Of a stretch of DNA of 64,000 nt, positions 56,599-64,000 are shown one piece after another. The stretch spans positions 4,712,001 to 4,776,000 of the forward strand of contig NZ_CP025394.1 in NCBI RefSeq assembly GCF_002943525.1. Direction: 5' to 3'. Position 1 is the stretch's first letter, and every line of letters begins with the position of its first letter. Below the pieces are notes generated by a model that saw only the letters and a list, made by a program, of their open reading frames with translations, searched no databases and was not told where the DNA came from. Both the position numbers and the translations under genes were made by a program. Source of the DNA: Kitasatospora sp. MMS16-BH015. GTDB taxonomy: Bacteria > Actinomycetota > Actinomycetes > Streptomycetales > Streptomycetaceae.

Positions 56599-59500
56599 CT
56601 AGCCGGCCGCGGCGGCGGCCTCCATCGCCTTCAGGATCCGCTTCTCCGAGACCGGGGTCGGGGTGCCCAGGCCCTGGGCGAAGAAGCTGACCCGGAGCTC
56701 CTCGATCATCCAGCGGATCTGCTTCACGGCCGCCGAGGGCTCCCGGCCGGGCGGCAGGGAGGCCAGCAGCTCGCCGTAGGCCTGCTGGACCTGCTGGACC
56801 TTCTGCAGGTGCAGCAGGTCGCGCTGCGGGTGGTTGGGCAGCGCCTCCAGGCGGCGGTCGACCGCGAGCAGGTAGCGCTTGAGGTCGGGCAGCCGCTGCC
56901 AGCCGGTCTCGGTGACGAAGCCGGGGTGGATGAGGGAGGCCAGGTGCAGCCGGATGTCGTTGACGGCGGTGAGCAGCACCGGGCTGCTGACCGACTTCAG
57001 CCGGGTCGAGGCCTTGTGGAAGGCGATCAGGGCCGAGGCCGTCTTGAGGGTGGCGTCCGCCGAGAGCTCGTACAGGTCGCCGCGGACCTTGTCGTACAGC
57101 TTGGCGTACGCCGCCTCGTCCCAGGCCGGGCCGCCGTTCAGGGTCATCAGCCGGTCGGTGGCGGCGGCGACGATGTCCTCGAACAGGGCCGGGATCGACC
57201 CGTGCGGGTTGTGCGAGAGGGCGAGCTTGGCCTGGTTGCCCAGCCGGCCCTGGATCGACTTGGCGGGGGAGTTGGTGGAGAGCATCAGCAGCTGGCGGGT
57301 GCCGGCCCACATCGCCTGGGCCTGCGCCTCGGGGGTGTCGAAGAGCTTGATCGCCACCGAGTCCGTCTCGTCCACCAGCGCCGGGTAGGCCCGCAGCGAG
57401 TGGCCGCGCGAGCGCTGCTCGAAGGTGCGCTGGAGGGTGGGCAGGTCGGCCGGCCAGCCGGTCAGGCCGGTGCGCTCGATGCCCTGGCCGGAGGCGGCCG
57501 AGGAGAGGGTCTCCTTGAGCTTGGGCTTGAGCTTGAGGCGCAGGTCCTCCAGGTCCTTGGACTCGGCGAGCTTGCGCTTGCCGTCCACCACCCGGAAGGT
57601 CACCCGCAGGTGGTCCGGCACCCGCTCGTCGTCCCAGGCCTCCGGCGGGATGGTGATCGCCGTCAGCCGCTTGAGGATGTGCTCGAGGGTCGGCAGGAGC
57701 GGCTCCTGACGGTCCTTCACCTGCTTGAGCGCGGCCGCCGCGAAGTCCGGGGCGGGCACGAAGTTGCGCCGGATCGCCTTGGGGAGCGAGCGGATGTACG
57801 CGGTGACCAGCTCGGCCCGCAGGCCGGGGATCTGCCAGTCGAAGCCCTCGCCGGTGACCTGGTTGAGCACGGGGAGCGGGATGTGGACGGTGACGCCGTC
57901 GGCGTCGCTGCCGGGCTCGAACTGGTAGGTGAGCTTGAAGCGGAGCTTGCCCTGCTGCCAATAGTCCGGGTAGTCGGCCTCGGTGACCCCGTCGGCGGAG
58001 TCGTTGATGAGCATCGACTTCTCGAAGTTGAGCAGGTCGGGCTGCTCGTGCCGCTCCTTCTTCCACCAGGAGTCGAAGTGCCGGGTGGAGACGATCTCTT
58101 CCGGCAGGCGGCTGTCGTAGAAGTCGAAGAGGGTCTGGTCGTCCACCAGGATGTCGCGGCGGCGGGCGCGGTTCTCCAGCTCCTCGACCTCGGAGAGCAG
58201 CTTGCGGTTCTCGGCGAAGAACTTGTGGTGCGTCTCCCAGTCGCCCTCGACCAGGGCGTTGCGGATGAACAGCTCGCGGCAGAGCTCCTGGTCGATCCGG
58301 CCGTAGTTGACCTTGCGCTGGGCCACGATCGGCATCCCGTAGAGGGTCACCTTCTCGTAGGCCAGCACGGCCCCGGCCTTCTTCTCCCAGTGCGGCTCGC
58401 TGTACGTCTTCTTGATCAGGTGGCCGGCGATCGGCTCCACCCACTCGGGCTCGATCTTGGCGTTGATCCGGGCCCAGAGCCGGGACGTCTCGACCAGCTC
58501 GGCGGACATCACCCAGCGCGGGGGCTTCTTGAACAGCCCCGAGCCGGGGAAGATCGCGAACCGGGCGCCGCGCGCGCCGCCGTACTCGCGCTTCTCCACG
58601 TCGAAGAGGCCCAGGTGCGAGAGCAGACCGGCCAGCAGCGACTGGTGGATCCGGTCGGCGTCCGGTTCGGCATCGGGGTGGGGCTCGTCGATCTGGACGC
58701 CCAGCTGCTTGGCGACGGTGCGCAGCTGCGAGTAGATGTCCTGCCACTCGCGTATCCGCAGGTAGTTCAGGTACTCGCTCTTGCACATCCGGCGGAAGGC
58801 CGAGCTGGAGAGCTCTTTCTGCTGCTCGCGGACGTACCGCCAGATCGCCAGGTAGGCGAGGAAGTCGGAGGTCTCGGAGTTGAAGCGGCGGTGCCGCTCG
58901 TCGGCCGCCTGGCGCTTCTCGGCGGGGCGCTCGCGCGGGTCCTGGATGGAGAGCGCGGCGGCGATCACCATGACGTCGCGGACGCAGCCGTTCTTGGCCG
59001 CCTCGATGACCATCCGGGCCAGCCGGGGGTCGACCGGGAGCTGGGCCAGCTGGCGGCCGAGCGGGGTCAGGCGCTTGCGGTGGTCCTTCTCGGCCGGGTC
59101 GAGGGCGCCGAGCTCGTGGAGCAGGTTGACGCCGTCCTTGATGTTGCGCGAGTCCGGCGGGTCGAGGAACGGGAAGGCGGCGATGTCGCCGAGGCCGGCG
59201 GCGGTCATCTGGAGGATGACGGAGGCCAGGTTGGTGCGCAGGATCTCGGCATCGGTGAACTCGGGGCGGGCGAGGAAGTCCTCCTCCGAGTAGAGCCGGA
59301 TGCAGATGCCGTCGCTGGTGCGGCCGCAGCGGCCCTTGCGCTGGTTGGCGCTGGCCTGGCTGATCGCCTCGATCGGCAGGCGCTGCACCTTGGTGCGGTG
59401 GCTGTAGCGCGAGATCCGGGCGGTGCCCGGGTCGATCACGTACTTGATGCCGGGGACGGTGAGGGAGGTCTCCGCGACGTTGGTCGCGAGCACGATCCGG

Positions 59501-60576
59501 CGGGAGTTGGAGCGCTGGAAGACCCGGTGCTGCTCGGCGCTGCTGAGGCGGGCGTAGAGCGGGAGGATCTCCGTGAACTTCAGTTTCAGCTTGGTGAGCG
59601 CGTCCGCGGTGTCGCGGATCTCGCGCTCGCCGGAGAGGAAGACCAGGATGTCGCCCGGGCCCTCGGCCTGGAGCTCCTGGGCGGCCTCGCAGATCGCCTG
59701 GATCTGGTCGCGGTCGCGGTCGACGGTCACGTCGTCCTCGTCCGCGTCCTCGGTGTCGTCGACCAGCGGGCGGTAGCGGACCTCGACGGGGTAGGTGCGG
59801 CCGGAGACCTCGATGATCGGGGCGTCCGAGAAGTGCTTGGCGAAGCGCTCGGGGTCGATGGTCGCCGAGGTGATGATGACCTTGAGGTCGGGGCGGCGGG
59901 GGAGCAGCTGCTTGAGGTAGCCGAGCAGGAAGTCGATGTTGAGGCTGCGCTCGTGCGCCTCGTCGATGATCAGGGTGTCGTACTGGCGCAGCTCGCGGTC
60001 GGTCTGGATCTCGGCGAGCAGGATGCCGTCCGTCATCAGCTTGACCAGGGTGTCCTGGCCGACCTGGTCGGTGAAGCGGACCTTCCAGCCGACGGCCTCG
60101 CCGAGCGGGGTGTTCAGCTCCTCGGCGACGCGGTCGGCCACCGTGCGGGCCGCGATCCGGCGGGGCTGGGTGTGGCCGATCAGGCCCTTGACCCCGCGGC
60201 CGAGCTCCAGACAGATCTTGGGGATCTGGGTGGTCTTCCCGGAGCCCGTCTCACCCGCGACGATCACCACCTGGTGGTCGCGGACGGCCGCCAGGATGTC
60301 GTCCTTCTTCTGGCTGACCGGCAGCTCGGCCGGATACCTGATCTCCGGCACGGCGGCCCGGCGCTGCTCGACCCGCAGCTCGGCCTTGTCGATCTCCGCG
60401 GACAGCTGCTCGGCGATCTTCTGCCGGGCCTCGGGCCCCCGGACCCGCCGGGCGCCGTCCAACCGGCGGCCGATCCGCTGCTGGTCGCGCAGCATCAGCT
60501 CGGGCAGCCGGGCGGCCAGCTCCCCGATGGTGGCTGCATCGGCGGGCTTGGCTACGGGAGAACTCAACTCGGACAT
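56599..60576 (-). CDS. hrpA: ATP-dependent RNA helicase HrpA
   Basis: The 1325-residue DEAH-box helicase has Walker A GETGSGKTTQIPK (about 120), TQPRRIAA, DEAHERSLN, ITSATIDPERFA, QRKGRCGRTSDGICIRLYSE (motif VI) and the HA2/OB regions. The long C-terminal DUF3418 domain is typical of bacterial HrpA, and full length is normal. It remodels RNA and stalled ribosomes or mRNA. ATG at 60,576 (MSELSSPVAK) is preferred over an upstream in-frame start because AGAGGGATGTCC is close to it. Confidence 0.95.
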   Translation of the reverse strand: MSELSSPVAKPADAATIGELAARLPELMLRDQQRIGRRLDGARRVRGPEARQKIAEQLSAEIDKAELRVEQRRAAVPEIRYPAELPVSQKKDDILAAVRDHQVVIVAGETGSGKTTQIPKICLELGRGVKGLIGHTQPRRIAARTVADRVAEELNTPLGEAVGWKVRFTDQVGQDTLVKLMTDGILLAEIQTDRELRQYDTLIIDEAHERSLNIDFLLGYLKQLLPRRPDLKVIITSATIDPERFAKHFSDAPIIEVSGRTYPVEVRYRPLVDDTEDADEDDVTVDRDRDQIQAICEAAQELQAEGPGDILVFLSGEREIRDTADALTKLKLKFTEILPLYARLSSAEQHRVFQRSNSRRIVLATNVAETSLTVPGIKYVIDPGTARISRYSHRTKVQRLPIEAISQASANQRKGRCGRTSDGICIRLYSEEDFLARPEFTDAEILRTNLASVILQMTAAGLGDIAAFPFLDPPDSRNIKDGVNLLHELGALDPAEKDHRKRLTPLGRQLAQLPVDPRLARMVIEAAKNGCVRDVMVIAAALSIQDPRERPAEKRQAADERHRRFNSETSDFLAYLAIWRYVREQQKELSSSAFRRMCKSEYLNYLRIREWQDIYSQLRTVAKQLGVQIDEPHPDAEPDADRIHQSLLAGLLSHLGLFDVEKREYGGARGARFAIFPGSGLFKKPPRWVMSAELVETSRLWARINAKIEPEWVEPIAGHLIKKTYSEPHWEKKAGAVLAYEKVTLYGMPIVAQRKVNYGRIDQELCRELFIRNALVEGDWETHHKFFAENRKLLSEVEELENRARRRDILVDDQTLFDFYDSRLPEEIVSTRHFDSWWKKERHEQPDLLNFEKSMLINDSADGVTEADYPDYWQQGKLRFKLTYQFEPGSDADGVTVHIPLPVLNQVTGEGFDWQIPGLRAELVTAYIRSLPKAIRRNFVPAPDFAAAALKQVKDRQEPLLPTLEHILKRLTAITIPPEAWDDERVPDHLRVTFRVVDGKRKLAESKDLEDLRLKLKPKLKETLSSAASGQGIERTGLTGWPADLPTLQRTFEQRSRGHSLRAYPALVDETDSVAIKLFDTPEAQAQAMWAGTRQLLMLSTNSPAKSIQGRLGNQAKLALSHNPHGSIPALFEDIVAAATDRLMTLNGGPAWDEAAYAKLYDKVRGDLYELSADATLKTASALIAFHKASTRLKSVSSPVLLTAVNDIRLHLASLIHPGFVTETGWQRLPDLKRYLLAVDRRLEALPNHPQRDLLHLQKVQQVQQAYGELLASLPPGREPSAAVKQIRWMIEELRVSFFAQGLGTPTPVSEKRILKAMEAAAAAG

Positions 60577-60705
60577 CCCTCTAGGTTCGCAAGGAGGCAC
60601 GGGCTGGCGCACCTCGGTTTTCGAGCCCCTCCAGTGTCACAGACGGCCGGGGCCTGTCGCCGGAGCGGGCGCCGGGTAGCCTCCGGGGCGAAAGGGGTGG
60701 TGATC

Positions 60706-61530
60706 ATGACCGGGATCGACACGGGCTCCGCGGCGGGGGACTTCGACCGGCACGAGCGGGGGCTCTGGGTCGGCAAGGCCGAGGCGTACCGGGCGAGCTT
60801 CGCGGCGCTGTGCGGGCACGCGGTGCCGGCGCTGCTGGCGGCCGGCGGGGTGGCGGCCGGCGTGCGGGTGCTCGACGTGGGCACCGGCCCGGGCACGGCC
60901 GCGCGGGCGGCGCAGCAGCTCGGGGCGGTGGTCAGCGCGGTGGACGCCGACCCCGGGATGGTCGCGCTGGCGGTGGCCGGCGGGGTGGCGGCGCGGGTGG
61001 CCGTGCTGCCGGAGCTGCCGTACGAGGACGGTGCGTACGAGTCGGTGGTGGGCAACTTCGTGGTCAACCACGTGGAGCACCCGGCGGCGGCGATGGCCGA
61101 GCTGCGCCGGGTGGCCCGGCCCGGCGGGCGGCTGGCCGCGACGATCTGGGCGGACGCCGGGAACGGCTCGATGGACCTCTTCGTCCGGGCGCTGGCGGTG
61201 GCCGAGCACGGCCGGCCGGTGCCGCCCAGGGTGCCGGAGGCGCTGAACTTCGAGCGCAGCGCGGCGGGCTTCGCCGAGCTGGCGGTCGCGGCGGGCTGGG
61301 ACGGGGTGAGCTGCCGCGAGCTGCTCTTCGAGCACCGGGTGACGCCGGCCGACTGGTGGGCCGGGGTCGCGGCCGGGGTGGCCAACCTCGGGTACGTGGT
61401 GACCGGCCTGCCGACCGAGCAGCGGGCCCGGGTCGAGGCCGAGTACCGCCGGCTGGCGGCGGCGGCCGTCGGGGCGGACGGGCTGCTGACCGTGCCGGCG
61501 GTGGCGCTGCTGGTCTCCGGGCGGGCCTGA
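60706..61530 (+). CDS. SAM-dependent class I methyltransferase
   Basis: The 274-residue protein has a Rossmann-type methyltransferase domain: VRVLDVGTGPGTAARAAQQL (motif I), VSAVDADPGMVALAV (motif II), YESVVGNFVVNHVEHP and LRRVARPGGRLAATIW (motif VI). Substrate unknown; the UbiE/Methyltransf_11 class acts on small molecules. ATG at 60,706 follows AAAGGGGTGG. It diverges from hrpA and a TAGCCT -10-like box lies 25-30 bases upstream. Confidence 0.85.
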   Translation: MTGIDTGSAAGDFDRHERGLWVGKAEAYRASFAALCGHAVPALLAAGGVAAGVRVLDVGTGPGTAARAAQQLGAVVSAVDADPGMVALAVAGGVAARVAVLPELPYEDGAYESVVGNFVVNHVEHPAAAMAELRRVARPGGRLAATIWADAGNGSMDLFVRALAVAEHGRPVPPRVPEALNFERSAAGFAELAVAAGWDGVSCRELLFEHRVTPADWWAGVAAGVANLGYVVTGLPTEQRARVEAEYRRLAAAAVGADGLLTVPAVALLVSGRA

Positions 61531-61701
61531 GGGAGCTTTCGGCGGGTGCGGAGGGGCGCCTGCGGCCGGGGCCGGTGGGAGCGTCCGGCCGGGGCGGAGG
61601 GGGAGTGTCCGCTTATACCCGGCTCTCCTCGGGTTGGGGTCGGTCCGATAGCCTTTTGACTGATTATCAGCCAGGCTTTACGGGGGAATGGGGGAACGGC
61701 C

Positions 61702-62046
61702 ATGGGGTTCCTGAGCGCGCTCGAAGGCATCGGCAAGGGGATCGTGCACGGCGTCGAGGACGTCGTCCTGGTGCCGAGCGAGGTCGCGCACTGGGCGCTG
61801 GGCAAGATGTTCGGCGATTCGGACGCCGACCTGGAGAAGCTGGCCGGCGAGGTGGAGGCGATGGCCAAGCAGGTCGACCGGCTGAACGATGACATCCGGA
61901 CGGCCCTCGGCCAGCTGACCTGGCACGGCCCCGCCTCGGACGCGTTCATCGCGCACGCGAACGAGCGGCTGCGCGAGCTGGCCGGGCTCTCGGAGGAGCT
62001 GCAGGGCCTGGCCGCGGCGATGCGGCGGCTGGCCCATGTCTACTGA
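61702..62046 (+). CDS. WXG100-like small protein
   Basis: The 114-residue helical protein has two predicted helices separated by LTWHGPASDAFIAH, a WxG turn typical of ESX/type VII substrates and of the N-terminus of polymorphic toxins. The N-terminal segment (GFLSALEGIGKGIVHGVEDV) is amphipathic. The start is preceded by GGGGGAATGGGGG. It is 30 bases from the next gene, also WXG-like, suggesting a co-secreted heterodimer. Confidence 0.75.
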   Translation: MGFLSALEGIGKGIVHGVEDVVLVPSEVAHWALGKMFGDSDADLEKLAGEVEAMAKQVDRLNDDIRTALGQLTWHGPASDAFIAHANERLRELAGLSEELQGLAAAMRRLAHVY

Positions 62047-62076
62047 GGTGCCGACAACCACGGGGAGTGAGTCGTA

Positions 62077-63240
62077 ATGGCTGGTGACCAGTTCGGTTTC
62101 CAGATGGGCGAGTTGGCCAAGATCCAGCAGGACTGGCAGCAGCTCAACCAGCAGATGGCCTCGATGACGGCCAAGATGGGCGAGATCGAGTCGGTGATCG
62201 CCAAGGCGGCGGCCACCGACCTCTTCGCGGGCATCCCCTCCGGGCTGCTCGGCTTCGGCGTGATCGCCAACCGGCTGACCAAGGACGTGGCGCAGATCAA
62301 GGCCCGGGCCGAGGCGCTCAAGCAGACCAAGGAGAAGCTGACCCAGGAGCTCGGCGAGGACGCCGAGAAGCTCAAGGCCGTGTCCGCGGAGTACGCGGAG
62401 ACCGAGAAGAAGATCCTCGAGGAGCTGGCCAAGCAGAAGGACAAGCAGCCGCCGAGCACCCCGCAGCCGCCCCAGCAGGGCGGCGGCGGTACCGGCAGCG
62501 GGTCCGGGGGATCGGGCGGTGGTTCCGGCGGTGGCGGCGGTGGCGGCTCGCAGGGCGGGCACGGCGGCCACGGCGGTGGCCACGGCGGCACCGGCCTGGA
62601 CGGCGGCGGCTCGGGCGACTCCGGGGGCTCCGGTGGCGGGGACGGCGGCGCGATCCCGGCCGGGCCGGGCGGCAAGTACGACGGGCCCAAGCTCAAGGAC
62701 CACAGCACCGGCAACTGGAACGACACCCGTTTCATCACCGGCCACAGCTGGGACGCCTGGAGCGACCACGCCCACCCGACCAACGGGCACGGCGAGGGCG
62801 TGGTGGACCGGCCCAACCTGGACGGGCTCGACCCCGAGCGCAAGGCCATCCTGGAGCGCGGCCTGGACCGCGCGGAGCACAAGCTCGGCTACAGCCAGGG
62901 CGCCGTCACCAACGGCTACCGGGTGGACTGCTCCGGCCTGGTCTCGGCCGCCTGGGGCATCCCGCCCGGCTCCGAGGGCGGCCTGAACACCTGGGACCTG
63001 GAGAGCTCCAACGTCTCGCACCACATCACCAAGGACGAGTTGAAGCCCGGCGACGCGCTGGTCTGCAACACGCCCAAGCACGAGCACGTGGTGCTCTTCG
63101 GCGGCTGGGCCAACCCCGAGCACACCAAGTTCATCTGCATCGAGGACAGCGGCAGCAAGGGCTGCGTCTCGCACGTGCTGACCTACCCGTACCCGGGCAC
63201 CGGCCCGTACCGGCCGATCCGCAAGAACGGCGTGGAATAG
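62077..63240 (+). CDS. WXG-like protein with C-terminal NlpC/P60-type domain
   Basis: The 387-residue protein has an N-terminal helical hairpin with coiled coil (to about 125), a glycine/serine-rich linker (about 130-205) and a C-terminal domain (about 215-387). There YRVDCSGLVSAAWG supplies a cysteine, LKPGDALVC the following strand and EHVVLFGGW a histidine, the pattern of NlpC/P60 peptidases. No Sec signal; type VII export is likely. It may cleave peptidoglycan or act as an antibacterial toxin. Confidence 0.78.
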   Translation: MAGDQFGFQMGELAKIQQDWQQLNQQMASMTAKMGEIESVIAKAAATDLFAGIPSGLLGFGVIANRLTKDVAQIKARAEALKQTKEKLTQELGEDAEKLKAVSAEYAETEKKILEELAKQKDKQPPSTPQPPQQGGGGTGSGSGGSGGGSGGGGGGGSQGGHGGHGGGHGGTGLDGGGSGDSGGSGGGDGGAIPAGPGGKYDGPKLKDHSTGNWNDTRFITGHSWDAWSDHAHPTNGHGEGVVDRPNLDGLDPERKAILERGLDRAEHKLGYSQGAVTNGYRVDCSGLVSAAWGIPPGSEGGLNTWDLESSNVSHHITKDELKPGDALVCNTPKHEHVVLFGGWANPEHTKFICIEDSGSKGCVSHVLTYPYPGTGPYRPIRKNGVE

Positions 63241-63246
63241 CCCCAC

Positions 63247-63290
63247 CGGCCGGGGCGGCCACCCGGGTCATCGGGTAGCCTCCCCGGCCG
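63247..63290 (+). terminator. Hairpin after WXG-NlpC/P60 gene
   Basis: CGGCCGGGG and CCCCGGCCG pair perfectly across a 26-base loop, 7 bases after the stop. The loop holds GGGTAGCCT, which could be the -10 of the next gene. Confidence 0.5.
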
Positions 63291-63331
63291 TCAGGGCATC
63301 GCGTCACCATCAGTTGGGGGAGTCAACCACC

Positions 63332-63967
63332 TTGTCCACACGTCTGGTTCTCAGCGCCACCGCCGGGGCGGTGGCCGTCCTGGCCCTGGCCGGGTGCGGC
63401 CCCAAGGCCGCCCCGGCGGGCAATGCCGCCGCTCCGCCGGCCAGTACCGCAGCGGGCTCCTCGGCGGGCTCCTCGGCCGCTGCGGCCACCGGTGCTCCCA
63501 CGGACGCCGCGCCGACGACGGCCGCGCCCAGTGCCGGTGATCCGCAGCCGGCTCCGGCCACCTCCAACCCGGCCGTCTCCTCCACCGCGCCGCTCAAGCC
63601 CGGCGCCCCCACCTGCAAGCCGGACAAGCCGGTGGCCGCCGGCCACAAGGTGGTGGTGGCCGACAAGGCCGCGACCGCCACCACGCTCTACGCCCAGGAC
63701 GGCGCCTTCGACTGCGGCAAGGCCCCCGACCACGGCTGGTGGCCCAAGGGCGACGAGAAGACGTACACCATCCTGCCCACCGCCAAGGCCGAGCTGGCCG
63801 GGGCCGAGGGCAACAAGTCCGTCACCCTCGCCAAGCTGATCGAGCACCTCAACGCCTGCGTCACCAACACCGGCGACACCTCCAGCTGCGGCTCCGGCAA
63901 GACCTACGACCTCGGCCTGGACCCGGCCGGCAAGGTCACCAGCCTGACCGAGCTCTTCAGCCCCTGA
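63332..63967 (+). CDS. Secreted lipoprotein of unknown function
   Basis: The 211-residue protein has a signal peptide with lipobox LALAGCG, a long Ala/Pro/Ser/Thr-rich disordered stretch and a C-terminal domain with four cysteines (PTCKPDKPV, AFDCGKAP, NACVTN, SSCGSGK), likely two disulfides. I recognise no family. TTG at 63,332 has GGGGGAG 10 bases upstream. It may function with the preceding WXG genes at the cell surface; there is no direct evidence. Confidence 0.78.
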   Translation: MSTRLVLSATAGAVAVLALAGCGPKAAPAGNAAAPPASTAAGSSAGSSAAAATGAPTDAAPTTAAPSAGDPQPAPATSNPAVSSTAPLKPGAPTCKPDKPVAAGHKVVVADKAATATTLYAQDGAFDCGKAPDHGWWPKGDEKTYTILPTAKAELAGAEGNKSVTLAKLIEHLNACVTNTGDTSSCGSGKTYDLGLDPAGKVTSLTELFSP

Positions 63968-63986
63968 GCCGCTCGCGCCGAGCGGC
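63968..63986 (+). terminator. Hairpin after lipoprotein gene
   Basis: GCCGCTCG and CGAGCGGC form a perfect 8-bp stem with a 3-base loop immediately after the stop. Confidence 0.65.
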
Positions 63987-64000
63987 GTCCGTCCAGGGCT

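Overview
The window is high-G+C DNA from a streptomycete (Streptomyces or Kitasatospora). Its G/C-ending codons, GTG/TTG starts, and the order purF - purM - DUF3073 - valine dehydrogenase - conserved hypothetical - bldC - tRNA-Asp - hrpA all fit that family.

Region 1 (1-24.4 kb) is a biosynthetic gene cluster. Its right half (9.1-24.4 kb) contains every member of the five-gene tetronate cassette known from agglomerin, RK-682 and abyssomicin pathways: FkbH-type glyceryl transferase, stand-alone ACP, KAS III-like synthase, E2-like acyltransferase and alpha/beta-hydrolase eliminase. In the same operon are a fatty acyl-AMP ligase, two acyl-CoA-dehydrogenase-like proteins, a second ACP, one KS-AT-ACP polyketide synthase module and a phosphopantetheinyl transferase. 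The inferred route is activation of a free fatty acid, oxidation on the carrier, one malonyl extension, condensation with glyceryl-ACP, then acetylation and elimination to a 3-acyl-5-methylidene tetronate. The left part holds tailoring or accessory genes: flavoprotein, P450, SRPBCC protein, MFS exporter, a KAS III-like protein without its cysteine, and a PLP-enzyme/ATP-grasp group cut by the window edge.

Region 2 (24.4-32.4 kb) is ordinary chromosome: SseB-like protein, large acyl-CoA dehydrogenase, M18 aminopeptidase, a secreted DUF1906/FG-GAP protein and most of a thioredoxin/NHL-repeat gene.

Region 3 (32,393-42,090) is a 9.7-kb integrative element. A large serine integrase has inserted it into the 5' part of the thioredoxin/NHL gene. 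The displaced host 5' end remains at 42,064-42,204. The element carries its own diverged copy of that 5' end, which restores the reading frame. A 10-bp direct repeat marks the junctions. Cargo includes a P4/D5-type primase-helicase, a small resolvase with a probable res site, a PD-(D/E)XK-like DUF6602 protein, an XRE/DUF5919 regulator and several unknown small genes.

Region 4 (42.4-44.2 kb), just outside the element, holds a TIR-domain gene followed by a two-TM macro-domain (DUF6430/ThsA-like) gene. This is the architecture of type II Thoeris anti-phage defence.

Region 5 (44.2-64 kb) is core chromosome: LURP-one protein, glutathionylspermidine-synthase-like ligase, lipoproteins, GNAT, purA, a degenerate diacylglycerol-kinase-like protein, purF, purM, DUF3073, vdh, bldC, tRNA-Asp, hrpA, a methyltransferase, and a WXG100 / WXG-NlpC-P60 pair. 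Three copies of a dispersed intergenic palindromic repeat lie at 8.9, 46.3 and 51.2 kb.
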